Origin: Cycas panzhihuaensis
Taxonomy: Eukaryota > Cycadophyta
Direction: 5' to 3'
NCBI GenBank assembly: GCA_023213395.1
Contig: CM041465.1
Span: 19,282,001 to 19,346,000, forward strand
Length of the DNA stretch: 64,000 bases
A program made the translations under genes and the position numbers. Under the pieces are notes generated by a model. It did not search any database. It saw nothing but the letters and a program-made list of their open reading frames with translations, and was not told the origin of the DNA. Shown in pieces: positions 44,901 through 56,818 of this stretch (position 1 is the stretch's first letter; every line of letters starts with the position of its first letter).

Positions 44901-45249
44901 GATGGATAAAGAGATGATTTCTATATAAGAAATGACTATTATATATGGACTAATCCTTTTAAGTATGGAATTTAGTGGGCCATTAGGAAAAATTAGGTTG
45001 AAATCAGTTTTTAGTGGTCAATTCTATTAACCACATTGATTGCATCTTAGAGATTGCATGAATGGAAGGTTTAAGGGAAAGGTAAGAGAGGGCATTAGTG
45101 ACAACATTATCCTTTTTTTCTTATAGGTGACAATAAAAATAAACACCTAAAGATGATTGATCTACTTAGATTACCATTTATATAGAACCATTTAATTAAG
45201 AAGACAACAAAGTTTGTAATGGTCTATTAATATAGTGAATTTAAAACCA

Positions 45250-46220
45250 AAGAGATATTAGTATCACTTATCGACAACATTTAGAATAAATTTTACTTCC
45301 TTTTGGTATGTTGATAATTAAAATTCATGGCCTTTGTCTTATAACTTTTAAATTTAAATAGATGAAAATTTTGCAGGAGTATGACATCTTGACTAAATAC
45401 AAAAGCATCACATTCTAACTATAAAGGTTGGAAGAAGTCTAGGGTAGCAAAGAATGGGGTGGATATCATGATCATTTTAAGATGAATGAAGGCATCATTA
45501 ATAGTTTATGACCATTGAAATGAGTCCTTATAGAGTAGATTAGTTAGTTGGGCTATAAAGGAATTATAATTCCTAAGAAATTATTAGTAGAAATCTTGAA
45601 CCCATAGGAAAGTAGACAACTGGGTGAGATTTTTAAGTGTAGGCCAGGTAGTAATGACTAAAATTTTATTAGGATCAACATGAAGACCTTTTAAAGAAAT
45701 AATGTAGCCTATATACTATAACTCAAATTTACCAAATTCACATTTAGATAACTTAGCATAGAGTTAATCCTAGGTAAGAACCTAATGGATAGCTTCCAAA
45801 TATTAAAGGTGATGAGTCATAAAGGAACTATAAATAAATATGTCATCAAAGAAAATAATGATAAAATTTTAAAGGTAAGCAACAAAATTTTATTCATTAT
45901 GGCCTAAAATATTGCTTAGGTATTACAAAGTCCAAAAAGAATGACTTAAAACTCAAAGTGGCCATGATATGTTTAGAAGGTAGTCTTATGATGATCTTAA
46001 GGGTAATAGGGATTTACTAATAACCTGATTGGAGATCTAATTTAGAGAATATTTAAGCACTATGGATTTTATCTATCATGTCATCAATCATTAGTGTTAA
46101 GGACCCATTTTTTATTGTGATCTTATTAGGTTTGTGGTAGTTAACATATAGTCAAAAGAAGTCATCCTTTCTATAGACAAGGATAATAGAAGTAATGTAA
46201 GGGATTTTACTAGGTTAGAT
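45250..46220 (-). pseudogene. pol: Gypsy-C reverse transcriptase and start of RNase H
   Basis: 46200-45900: KDDFFWLYVNYHKPNKITIKN, a degraded form of KDGSWRMCVDYRALNK, then IDDMIDKIHSA and FSKLDLQSGY with the catalytic Asp. The YLDD box is lost near 45830. 45770-45600: LYAKLSKCEFGKFELYYIGYI, VDPNKILVITTWP, and then LTNLLYKDSFQWS. RNase H continues to about 45250 with DAFVFSQDVIL. Stops throughout. Confidence 0.8.
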
Positions 46221-46593
46221 GATCAGCATATTTACTTGCTCATTAATGATTTTCTTGATTTTATTATTTTGTAATTATGAGTTTTGATAAGGTCTAATGC
46301 TAATGAGATCATGAGGAGTTTTGAGCTTAATGGTATGATAATAACCATGATTTTTTGGGGTAAGGATTAGGTAGAGAAGGCTATTAGAAAGGGGGTAAAA
46401 GATAGATTGGTACTTATAGAGGATGTATTAGATATCTGGGTGGATGTTACTATGGACTTGAATATTATTGATGTACATTATATAGCTAATACTACTATTT
46501 AATTATTTATGCATCTAATTTAGGGAGATGAGTTTATTGGGAGGTGATTGAATACCATGAAGCTTGTGTGCTTTGCCAAGATTATCATTAAGT

Positions 46594-46951
46594 AATATGA
46601 AAGGATTATTAGGGAAATTATTAGTGCTATAAGTACCAAGAGTTTAGAGCCACTAGATCCTAAGGACAGTATCTGATTCTATAATAGATAAGGCATAAAA
46701 TCTTAAGACCAAATAGTAGGTGTCAATCTAAATATATAATTTTTGTTATTTCTACATAATAGAGAGTGTGATAATATGAAAGGATTATCAAGGAAATTAT
46801 TATTGTTATAAGTATTAAGAGTTTAGAGCCACTGGACCTCAAAGATAATGTCTGACCCTCTAATAGATAAGGCATAAAAATTTAAGACTAAATGGTAGGT
46901 GTTAATCTAAATATGTAATTATTTTTTTGTTTCTACATAATAGAGAGCATG
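46594..46951. repeat. Tandem duplication, 179-bp period, inside Gypsy-C
   Basis: AATATGAAAGGATTAT starts both units (46594 and 46773). Each unit then reads through AGAGTTTAGAGCCACT, AATAGATAAGGCATAAAA and TTTCTACATAATAGAGAG. Units differ at scattered sites. Confidence 0.92.
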
Positions 46952-47180
46952 ATAACTTGGTAGAGAATAAAAAATCAAGTTTTAGGAATAATGTACAAGT
47001 TAAATTACCAAGCTAAGGATATATTAATAATGTTAAGTAATATGACACTATCAATTAGGATGATAATATAGGTTTTCAAAGTATGCCCTTAATATGAAGT
47101 GGTTTGAGCCAAGAAGTAAAAGAAATAATAGATAAAGACACTTCAAGTTTAAGATTTGGGATTCATTCTTACTATGGTTC
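46950..47180 (-). pseudogene. pol: Gypsy-C protease
   Basis: Minus strand from about 47170: PNLKLEVSLSIISFTSWLKPLHIKG, then KTYIIILIDSVILLNIINISLA. This corresponds to the I-S-L-H-A-L...T-M-R-x-x-G...x-L-I-D-S-G-S-T-H-N-F block of Ty3/gypsy proteases, with the Gly of D-S-G replaced by Val. Confidence 0.65.
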
Positions 47181-47385
47181 ATCTTTAAATTTATGTCTAG
47201 TATTAGAATCTTCCTCTAGTTATAGGTCAGGGTCACTAGTTAAGACCATCTAATTAGCTTTATAAATTCTACCATGACTAGGTGTCCACTTCCTCAAGTG
47301 TTTGATGTATAAGCTTGTCTCTTTATACCTATTGGATTTTGATGTTAGTTTGAGGGCTATATCTACTAAGGGCTCTACTAATAGA

Positions 47386-47762
47386 TGTTGTGTCTCTTCT
47401 CTATATAATCACTAATGTTATAGGTCTATCTACTGATAGAATTAGGGGATAGAGGGAATAATTCAAAAAGGAGTTAACCATTAATCAACTAAAGTGGTGG
47501 CATTGATGAACATTAGGGTCTTTGGACCCCATAAATAAATAAGTAGGGCTAAATAGGATATGGAACACCACTCAAAGTCTACCATTGACTGCCAATGATA
47601 AACACTAGATATGCTATGACTAAGATTTAACATAGTGCGTCTAATAATGGATAGGTTCTTACATAGTGATACCATAATATCTCTACTAATCTAGGTTATT
47701 ACCTTAATGTGGGTAATTAACCCAAGGTGGATACGAAACCTGATATAGGAATTATTCTAATA
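47386..47762 (-). repeat. Candidate Copia-3 3' LTR (about 377 bp)
   Basis: Plus strand starts TGTTGTGTCTCTTCTC (minus-strand end ...ACAACA). The other end is ATTATTCTAATA, where TAACA would be expected, next to a minus-strand purine tract AGGGGAGAAA. No second copy is in the window, so the limits rest on the ends and the polypurine tract alone. Confidence 0.45.
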
Positions 47763-47789
47763 TTTCTCCCCTATAATGCCTATTTGAGG

Positions 47790-48170
47790 AGACTCCATGT
47801 TTATATCTAAATTTAATAAACTTTATTTTACCAAGTGCCTTTGTAAATATATCTATCACTTATTCTTCAGTGTTGTAATAGACCAATTCTAGTTTACTTT
47901 GTTATAGCAATTCTCTAATGAAGTGATGTTGTATTCTATTATGCTTTATCCTACCATGAAATATTAGATTCCTAGTGATCTAAATTATGGTTTGATTATC
48001 ACAAAGCAACTAAGTAGGACTAAGCTATTCTTGCTATAAATCTTAAACTAATCTTCTAAGCCAAATTGTTTTACATGCTCCTGCAATAGTTACTTTATAC
48101 TCTACTTTTGTAGTAAATGGAGATATTAGAGGTTATTTTTTTAAACTCTATGCTATTACACTAACTGCAT
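47790..48170 (-). pseudogene. pol: Copia-3 RNase H
   Basis: Minus strand: TTKVEYKVTIAGACKTIWLRRL, LLCDNQTII (catalytic Asp kept), NLIFHGRIKHNRIQHHFIREL and VIDIFTKAL. Complete in outline, with several stops. Confidence 0.82.
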
Positions 48171-48990
48171 ACATGATATCTGGTTAAGTTGAAGTTAAGT
48201 AAATTAGGCTCCCAATCAACTACCTATAGAGTGCAGGATCAACTTATTATGATTCCTCAAACTAGGATAATTTCAACTCAACCTCTGCTAGAGTTTTAAA
48301 TGGCTTATAACTACTCATGTTGAACTTGTGTAATAAGTCTAATATGTATTTCCTTTGGGAGATAAATACACATTTTTCATCTTGCCAAACTTTAATGCCT
48401 AAGAAATAATGTATTAGTCAAAAGTCTATCATCTCAAATTATTTATACATATTTTCCTTAAATCTTTGGGACAAGTAATCATTATTCTCAGTGTATACTA
48501 GGTCATCAACATATAAGTATATAATTAGTATGGAGCTTCCTTCCAATTTAATGTATAAATTAGGTTCGAATTAAATTATTTGAAATATTTTATCCTTGAA
48601 ATATTTGTCAATCTTAGATTACTAAGCTCTAGGTATTTGCTCAAGTCCATATAAGGCCTTTTTGGGTTTGTAGACCTTGTCTTCTTTTCCTTTCACTTTA
48701 AATTCTTTGGGCTGTTAGACATAAATTTCTTTATCCACATAATTATTTAAGAAGGAACTTTTTACATCTATTTAATGCACTATCCAACCTTGTTATGTAG
48801 TTAAGGTCATTATTAATCTGAATGTTTCTAAGCTTCCAATAATTGTAAATGTCTCATTATAATCTATGCCCTCAATTTGAGCATAGGCCCTTATAACTAT
48901 CCTTTCTTTATACTTATCAATAGTCCCATCTAATATATATTTGTTCTTATAAACCCATAGTCCCAATAGTATTTTTGTTAGGTGGTAGAT
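48171..48990 (-). pseudogene. pol: Copia-3 reverse transcriptase
   Basis: Minus strand contains the QMDVKSSFLNN-type block near 48760, KKALYGLEQIPRA at about 48650, YVDDLVYTENN (polymerase box, both Asp kept) at about 48515, IHYFLGIKV, and LIGSLIYLTSTQPDIMYAV at about 48210. Normal length; stops and frame breaks between blocks. Confidence 0.87.
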
Positions 48991-49299
48991 CCACTAACTC
49001 TCATATGTTATTTTTCATTAAGGCATTATGCTCTTCTTTCATTACTTTCTTCCATTATTCTTGATTATTTACCTCTTCAAAGTTATGATGCTCATTAGAC
49101 TCTATAATTTGAGTTATAAGTGTAAATTTCACCCTTTGAGATCTGGTAGTCCTTCTCTTAAAGTTAGTATCCAAAATAATTGAATGGTTATGAGCCCTTT
49201 AAACCCACTTTGGGACCCTTTGATTTGAAGTATAGGGTCTTACTTTATTTATATTAGGTACATTTGTACCCTTAGAGCTTGAATCCATTTCAACTATGA

Positions 49300-50340
49300 T
49301 ATTTTTTCCCTTATCTTTTTTAATAACTTCTTAATGATAAAATTCATCTTCTTTAAATATGACATTCCTAATTATAACAATCATTTTCCCCTTTAGATTA
49401 TAAAGTTTATAGGATCTAGAAGTGTCATAATATCCTATAAAGATACATTTGATGCTCTTATCATCTAAGTTTATTCTCCTTTAATCTAGGGCATGTGCAT
49501 AAGCTATTCACCCAAAAATCCTTCAGTGTTTGATGCTTGGCTTATAACCTATCCAAACTTCTTCTAGTGTAAACCACTTTACTACTTTGTTGGTATACAT
49601 GTTCAATACATTGATAGTTGCATATATAACTTCACCTTAATATTCATTTCCTAAATGCTTGTCCTTGAGCATACTTCTTACCATTTCCATAATTATTCTA
49701 TTCTTCCTTTTAACAACCCTATTTTATTATGAGGTATAAGGATTCACAAGTTGTTTACTTATTCCACAACACCTATAATAAGATTTGAATTTATTTGAAA
49801 TGAATTATCCCACATTATCTAATCTTAGGGTCAAGATTCTAAGTCCACTTTATCTTTCCATCATAGTTTTGAAATCCATGAAACATTATAAAGCATCTAA
49901 CTTAAACTTAAGGAAGTAGACCCATGTTATCCTTATAAATCTATCAATAAATGTCATAAAAAACATAGCACCTCTAAGTAAGGGCATATCCATTAGCCTG
50001 CATAAATCTGTATATATCAATTAGAGAGGCCCATTGGCCTTATAACTTTCATTGAGAAATCCTTTTCTTTATTGTTTTTCAAGTACATATTCTTCACATA
50101 TTTCCTTACTATGTTTAATAGTTTAAAGTCCAATCACCATGTTTATTTTCTTCATTAAGTCTAAACTATTATAGTTTACATATCTAAGTATTTTATGTCA
50201 TGTTTCACTATGTACATTTGTTGATGCCTTTAAGGCACAATAGTCTGTTAGTGGAATGACTAGTTTGAATAACTTGTTTCACTAAAACCTAGCCCTCTAA
50301 TTGATATTTATCACTTTTAATAGGTTTCTTGCATGTTTCA
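49300..50340 (-). pseudogene. pol: Copia-3 pre-integrase domain and integrase
   Basis: Right to left: ETWHKILRYVNYNSLDLMKK and KEICEEYVLEKQ (zinc finger, some Cys lost), then LIYTDLCRLMDMP (first Asp), FFMTFIDRFIRITWVYFLKF and VVKRKNRIIMEMVRSMLKDKH (Glu to Lys). C-terminal: RIFG, KSIKCIFIGYYDTSRSYKLYN. The match fades upstream of about 50340. Confidence 0.85.
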
Positions 50341-51539
50341 TGTGAGAATGATTGATTTAGTCTTGTTTCATATGTATTAATCTATGTTTTGATGAAATGT
50401 TATATTAGGTCTATTAATGATGTATGTTGAATGATGGTGGATGTGTTACTATACTATCACTTGCCAATGAGTGATAACTATGGTACTAAATCTCCCTTTC
50501 ATGATCATTCTTATTTAAAATTTACTTTAGATTGATTTCTTTTATTTAACTCTTCTATCTTGATTTTACCCTTAGATATTTTTATTTAATAATTTTTTGA
50601 GATTGTGCTTATTGTTTTCATCTCTTTTAGGCTACTTTTCTCATTGGTTAAAGTCATTTCTACTAAACTTTATTAATAAAAATTATTTTTTGACTTTTTA
50701 ATGAGATATTTTTATCTCCTAGTTTATTACATTTTTTGTCATACCAAAAATGTAATCAATCACATTTTTAGAAGGAAGTCACTTTTTTTATGGCTTCAAA
50801 AATGTGATCAGTCATATTTTTGACTGTCATGCATGAAAAACTCTTCTAACACACCAATTTTTTACATGTTATTGCCTAGATTTAATGAAAACATACCTCT
50901 TGCATGCCTAAAACTCATGCAAACCCTATTACAATCTATCATTTGAGGTGTATGATCTTAGAGATGAAGTTTTAGAGGTGCTTCTTGAGATTTTTCTGAG
51001 ATTTTACTACTGTTACTTAGAAGATTATTTTTTAAGAAAAAGGGTGAAGTCAAGAGAAGATTTTAAAGCTTTGGTTGCTACTTTGGTGATATTTAAATTT
51101 GAATGGTTGGTGCTTCTTAAAATTCTTAGTTTCTTGTAAAGTTTTCAACTTCAAACTTATCCTTCTAAGTAAGATCTTTCCTATTATAAATTCTTGTAAA
51201 TCTTTTACTCTTTTGTGACTATTAATACTTAGAATCTTTCCCTTCTTCTTCGTGATATTTGAGGTCTCTTTGTACTCGTTTTCTACCTTGGGAATTTGGA
51301 CTAAAAGATCTGCCCTTTATGGGATAAAAAGATGGTAGATTATTCTAAAGAATACTCATCTCTTCATTGATAGAATAATTACTCTTTCCCATTATTCCAT
51401 AGCTGTCCAAATCCCTAAGAGGCTTGCTTTCATCTTGACTTATTTGTAGTTGTCGTTGAGCTTATTATCTTGTGTTTCATTTTCTTTTATTAGTTTTAAA
51501 AGAAAAATTGAAGTAGTTTGATCATATCAAATAAGGAAA
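50341..51539. other. Gap between Copia-3 and Copia-4
   Basis: No recognised gene. 50690-50830 has repeated AAAAATGTGATCA-like words similar in kind to 5070-5140. A 63-codon plus-strand frame at 50948-51139 has no known motif. Could be a solo LTR, but ends were not found. Confidence 0.45.
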
Positions 51540-51837
51540 TGATAAGTGTGGATCTATCCTTCATCTCTATGCACTAAATACAAAGGCAAACATAGGAGTA
51601 AGAGAGACTTGAGAGAAAGAGAGTAGCTCTCTCAAAATGGGGAGGTAAGAATGAGCCTCCTCCATTGAGCTTTTACTTTTATATTCAGAGAGAGAGCATT
51701 AGAGTTAGGTGAAATGAAATTACACATAATGCACATGAAAGTGCATTTCACTTAAGTAATTTAATTTAAAGTTCACATAAGATCCTTTTTAGAAATAATC
51801 AACTAATGTAATGACCTTACGATATTAACCTATTTCA
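51540..51837 (-). repeat. Copia-4 3' LTR (298 bp)
   Basis: Plus strand TGATAAGTGTGGATC...CCTATTTCA. On the minus strand a purine tract AAGGAGGAGA adjoins it at 51839-51848. Confidence 0.92.
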
Positions 51838-52149
51838 ATCTCCTCCTTAATGGTAGAAGGTCATTTCATCCTATTTTATTTTATCCTATGAGGTCTTCAT
51901 TTGAGCCTCTTAAAAATCAAACTACTATGACACTTTTGTGGGAAACCCTCATCGGGAAGAAAACCCACAAATTTTCTAATCTACTAACCTAGCTCATGTA
52001 GCTCTTTAAATGAAGCTAGATAGCCAATCAGTATAATGAATTTTGTAGCTAAAATCTATTGAGTCTCCATATACCATTTGGTCATCCCCCATGCCCTTTT
52101 GTGTTTTCATAGGTTCCAATATTCTAAAATGATACAACCCTTATCTTTT

Positions 52150-52262
52150 TATGCCCACAAGGGGTTTTCACGAATAGGATAGAGCAGAGACTTATTCTTG
52201 TCCTTATGTGCCCATAAGGGATTTTCATGAATGAGATAGAGTATGATAGTTATATTGTCATC
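52150..52262. repeat. Two copies of a 56-bp unit in the Copia-4 3' untranslated region
   Basis: GCCCACAAGGGGTTTTCACGAAT at 52153 and GCCCATAAGGGATTTTCATG at 52209 start two adjacent units which both run on to GATAGAG. Confidence 0.75.
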
Positions 52263-52289
52263 TCCTTCAATCAGTTGAAGATGGAGGCC

Positions 52290-52700
52290 CTAAGGTTGAG
52301 TTGCCTTCAGAACTATTCAAACTTCACCTTCTTCAGTGGTTTGGTGAAGATATTGACCACTTGATCTACTGTGGGATATTACTCTAATTGAATTATGCCA
52401 TCATAAACTAGTTCTCTAATCCTATGGAGTTTTATACTTGTATGTTTGGTATGATCAAGAAATATAGGATTTTTAGCCACTTGGATTGTAGATTGATTAT
52501 CTACATATAAGCTAGTAGAATTTGTTTGGGTGGCATTTAATGTATTCAACAATTTTCTAAGCCATATCACCTCCTTGCTTGTCTTAGAAGTAGCAATATA
52601 CTCAGTTTTAATAGTTAAGTCTATGACTATCTTCTATCATCTAGATATCCATGATATTGGTGCTATCCCAAGAAATATTACTTACCTAGGTATAGATCTT
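52290..52700 (-). pseudogene. pol: Copia-4 RNase H
   Basis: Open minus-strand part 52570-52379: MIWLRKLLNTLNATQTNSTSL, YVDNQSTIQVAKNPIFLDHTKH (catalytic Asp kept; Cys to Tyr) and HRIRELVYDGIIQL. DIFTKPLK-like residues follow after a stop. Upstream part is in other frames. Confidence 0.85.
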
Positions 52701-53860
52701 CCTGTGTCCTTGTCTCTGGCAAACTCTGAGTCTGTGTATACATAAAGCTTAAATTCTACATTGGGTTCATACAACAGACCATATTTGCTAGTCATCTTTA
52801 GGTACCTCAACACGTGTATTATAGCTTACTAGTGATTCTACTTAGGATTTATCATAAATCTAATAAGAATGCCAATAGAGTATGTAATATTTAGCCTTAT
52901 GTTGTTAGTATAGGTAAGACTACCTACAAGTTGCCTATAGAGTGTTGTATCTACCTCCCTAGTGTCACCATCAGCTGAGAGTTTAATATTAGGCTCCATA
53001 GGTGTAGCCACTATTTAAGAACCTTCCAACTAAAACTTTGTCAGAAGATCATTGATATATTTTTCTTGGGAGAAATATTTTATCATTCTTTTGAGTTACT
53101 TTAATTCCTAAGTAATATTTCATCAACTTGAGGTCAGACAATTCAAAAGTTTTAGTAAGTTCCTTCTTTAGCTGGTCGATTACCTATTCACTATTCCCTA
53201 TTATTAGCATGTCATCTACAAAGATTAAGAGGTAAGTGACTTTATCATTTTGGCACTTAATGAATAATGTTGTATTAATATCTTGATAGTCATAAACCTT
53301 ATATCCAAGTTGCCTCATTCTTTTAGACAACTTGGTAAACCAAGAAAGAGGGGCTTGTTTTAGGGTGTACAAGGACTTTCTAAGCCTATAAACCTTATGC
53401 TCTTGACTGACAATCTTGTATCCTTTTAGCTGAGCTATGTAAATTTCTTCTTTAAGGTCTCCATTAAGAAATGTAGACTTAACATCAAGTTGGTGGATTT
53501 TCTAACCCTGTTGAGCAGCCAAGGCTATAAGAGTTCTGATTATAGGCCACTTAGTTGTAGGAGCAAAGATTTTAGTGTAGTCAATGCCTTCCTTCTCTGT
53601 GAATTCTTTTGCTACCAACCTCATCTTATATTTTTTTAGGATGCCATTTAATCTGTACTTATTTTTGAATACCTATTTATTTTGAACTACCTTTCTTCCC
53701 AAGTGGTAAATCAACAAGCTCATATGTATCATTCTTGATAAGAGATTAGTACTCTTCATTTATGGCATTTCTCCAAGCTGCATGCTTTATAGATTCTTAG
53801 TATATTAAGGGCTCTTCATTAAGAGCAAGGTGTAGTTCTACTAGTTTAAGCTCAATGGAA
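52701..53860 (-). pseudogene. pol: Copia-4 reverse transcriptase
   Basis: Right to left: WRNAINEEYxSLIKNDTYELVDLP, QLDVKSTFLNGDLKEEIYIAQ and RLRKSLYTLKQAPLSWF. The open part 53372-53184 holds QLGYKVYDYQDINTTLFIK and the polymerase box IFVDDMLIIGNS, with both Asp. LKLMKYYLGIKVTQ follows. The thumb is decayed beyond 53050. Confidence 0.9.
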
Positions 53861-55100
53861 AGTGATTCATGCATCCTTGCATTATGAGCACTTCTAGCGT
53901 TATTTTTGCCTACCTCATATGGTTGTATATCCTTGTGTAGCTTACAGGTTTCACAAAAAACTCAAGTTAGGAATGAGATTTTCATTTCCATAGCCTTTTA
54001 GTCTTCGTTTTGATCCTGAAAAGGATCATATGAAATGTTTGGCATGGAGGAAGTTAATGATGTTGGAGAAGATGGGCCAGGCACTGATGTTGGAGAAGAT
54101 GGTCCTTCTACTATAGCTTTACCTTTATTAATTGGTTGTTTGTAAATTATGGTGCTAGATATGTACATATTGGTTGGGAGTCACAACTTGTATCCTCTGA
54201 GGCTCTATTATTATATTCTAAGATTTTGAGAAACTATTGAGTATCTCCCCCCTTAAATTTTAGAATTTGGACATCAAATTTAGTAGCATCATTAAATTGG
54301 TATAAAGGTATCTTGGAGTCAAGTCTGAGTAATTAATATTTAATCTCTATTAAGATAACATTTCTAGTGATGATAGTTTTATGTTGTGAAGGTATAAAAA
54401 CCTTATACTCCTTTTTGTCTATAGGGTATCCAACAAAGATGCCTTTGAGGGCTCTATCTTGAAGCTTATTTCTATGTTCCTCCAGAATGTGAGCATAATA
54501 AGTAGAGCCAAAAATTTTGAAGTGGGAGATAAAGGGGGTTTATCCATACCATATTTCATGTGGAGAGGGGCTAAGCTTGGAGGGACTAATAGTGTTGATG
54601 TAATACACAGTAGTCCAAATAACCTCATCCCAAAGATAGGTAGGGACATTCTTATATACTAGCATAGCACAAGCCATGTTCATGATGGTTTTATTCATAC
54701 ACTTGACAACTCCATTTTGCTAGGGTGTACCTATAACAGTGGTCTGATATTTAATTCCATGCTAATGTAGGTATAATTCAAATTCATTAAACATGTACTT
54801 GCCACCATTATCAGTCTTGAGTATTTTGATTATGAATCCAAATTTATTTTTTGTGCAGGCCTTGAAAGCTTGAAACATAGAAAAATCTTCATCTTTCTTT
54901 ACAAGAAAAGAAACCCACACTTTCTTGGTAAAATCATCAATGAAAGTAATATAGTACCACTTCTATTTGAGAGAAGGGATATGCATAGGACCACATATAT
55001 CTAGGTGTACGAGTTGTAAAGTTTGGCTAGATTTCCATTGACTATAAGGAAAGGGTTATCTTTGAGATTTGGCAATAACACATGCTTCACATTTAAAGGG
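53861..55100 (-). pseudogene. pol: Copia-4 integrase
   Basis: The zinc-finger Cys pair region is at about 55100-55070, then IYVVLCISLL (first Asp block, degraded). The second Asp block near 54820 reads KYSRLIMVAS rather than the usual S-D-N-G-G. The 54649-54419 open part is out of the strict frame but contains the W-A-E-A...F-N...P-S-P-L-E-V region; HKMKYGMDKPPLSPTSKF-type residues are followed by KFLALLIMLT. Then GYPIDKKEYKVF at about 54430-54390. Poorly preserved. Confidence 0.72.
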
Positions 55101-55660
55101 CTTAGAGAAGGCATACTAGGAAGAGTGGCATGTAGTTCTCTTAAATGATCAATTTTGATATGGACCATACAAGTATTCCATAGGGCTACTTGGGACAACT
55201 TTTGAGGGGTCAGGGTTGTGGTAAAAGTAGAGTCATCATCAACATAGCTAGCTTTAGAGGATGGTGAGCCAGTTAGCCAAAAAGGCTTTCCATTAAGAAT
55301 TTTGGTCATAACTAGAATATTTGAAGGAGGGTGAATCACATAGAGAGTTTGATTATTTGTAGTTACACTCATATCAAAACCACAAGAGACAAGGGTGGAG
55401 AGGGAGAGCAGGTTCTGCTTTAGAGTAGGAATATATAAAACATCAACAAGGGTAAAATCTAGAAGGCCCGAGAGTTTCAGGCAAACAGTTCCAAGTCCTT
55501 CAACTGGCTGAGATAATTTGTTAGTCATATGTATAACATCACAAACTTTAGAGTTAAAATTCTAAAAGAAGTAGTGATGACAAGTCATATGTTGTGTTGC
55601 TCTAATATCCATGATCCAAGATGAAGTATTTGAGGTGGAACTATTTACAACTCCAAGTGG
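55001..55660 (-). pseudogene. pol: Copia-4 protease and pre-integrase domain
   Basis: WIMDIRATQHMT at about 55620-55585 is the protease site, with D-S/T-G changed to D-I-R. The 175-codon open stretch 55528-55001 then has VEGLGTVCLKLSG, LVDVLYIPTLKQNLLSLSTLVSCGF, TKILNGKPFWL and the start of the pre-integrase domain (VALWNTCMVHIKIDHLRELH, where W-H-x-R-L-G-H is expected). It is the longest remaining open frame of the element. Confidence 0.85.
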
Positions 55661-56818
55661 TGAAAGCAAAAGTGAATAAGCATAGCTATAATGAGCCTTA
55701 ATATATTTAGTAGATGTATCAATAACATTTGATGAAGTGGTCCCAATTGTTTGAAGGTATACATGAGCAAATTACCTTCCACCAAAAGCATCTTCAAAAG
55801 AAGTATTATTAATATTATGTGCACCATGGTGATGTTGATAGCTTAGTAGTTTGTTGGTGGCATTTCTATAATTTTTGGCATAATGCTCTTTTTTATTACA
55901 CCTTTAACACACAATTATTTGATTTCTAATCCCATAAGAAGTATTGGGTTGGTTAGATTATCTTTGATTATAGGATTTGGGTCTAGTTTGATTATTTTGG
56001 CCTTAGCCTTGATACTATTTTTATTGGAGTTTAGGACCCTATTGACTAAGAGGATGTTATCCTTATTGTCTACCTCTACCTCTTCCACGGGAATTGCCAC
56101 CTCTACAAGAGTATTGACCTTGATTTTTGGTACAAAAAAGATCTTCTTTGACTTTGAAATAGGTATTAGTTGGATTAGATGTAGTGATAAAGTTGGTATT
56201 AAAGGTCTTATCAAATTCAATGAACTTATCAGCAAGTACCTCAAAGTTTAAGGTCTTCAAAATGCCACTAGATTAAAGACTTCATAGTAGATTTTTATAA
56301 TCTGGGATATGGAGACATGGCTAAATCAAGAAATCCCATGTAATACATTGAGTTTTAAAATCTTTATCAATGGATTACTTGATTGGATGAAGGAGATTGA
56401 TTATCTCACTTACATGTCATTGCTACATTTTTAATTTGTTCATTTTTAGTACTAAGTGAACAAATTCTAAGTCTGATTTAGTGTCAAAGTTATTCTTAAG
56501 AACTTAAAGAGCTTTCCAGGTTGTATTATGTACAGCTTTATCAATAAGATTATGCAGGGAATAATTAGTGACAAGAAGTATCCCTGCATGGATTTTATCA
56601 TCATTAAGTTCCCATTGGCATTTAGTTGCAGCTTTAGTGGGAGCACCTCTTCCAAAAGTAGTTAATGTAGTTATAGTTATAATAAATGGTGTAAGTTGTA
56701 AATAATCTCTCCAAATACCTTCATACTAAGTAATATTTTTGACACCAATGAACTACATGTCCTAATTTTCTTTCCCTTTAAGAATTCTATTCACATTTTA
56801 CTTTAATTGTGAATACAT
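55661..56818 (-). pseudogene. gag: Copia-4 gag
   Basis: A minus-strand ATG at 56818 opens MYSQLK, followed by WDM-like and IWRDYLQLTPFI residues as expected near a copia gag N-terminus. GRGAPTKAATKCQWELNDDKIHAGI and the LEFVHLVLKMNKLKM block come next, then VLADKFIEFDKTF and an RGRGRGR basic run at about 56080. The zinc knuckle CNKKEHYAKNY at about 55900 has lost its first and last Cys. Stops in each part. Confidence 0.78.

Larger units (their letters stand above)
44640..47385 (-). mobile_element. Gypsy-C: truncated Ty3/gypsy element
   Basis: Right to left on the minus strand: protease, reverse transcriptase, RNase H and the integrase zinc finger, then loss of similarity at about 44640 before the integrase core. 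The right end abuts the 3' LTR of Copia-3, which may have inserted into it. No LTR of its own was found. It is a different family from Gypsy-A and Gypsy-B. Heavily decayed. Confidence 0.78.
47386..50340 (-). mobile_element. Copia-3: Ty1/copia element, 5' part missing
   Basis: On the minus strand, from right to left: pre-integrase domain, integrase, reverse transcriptase, RNase H and then a candidate 3' LTR. Protease, gag, leader and 5' LTR are not recognisable right of about 50340. Order defines Ty1/copia. Stops throughout. Confidence 0.85.

Noticed and set aside
50948-51139. 63-codon plus-strand frame as a small gene
   Set aside because: No motif and no start context; the length is easily reached by chance in this sequence.
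55883-56251. 122-codon plus-strand frame
   Set aside because: Antisense of Copia-4 gag; the minus strand has the RGRGRGR run and knuckle in the expected order.
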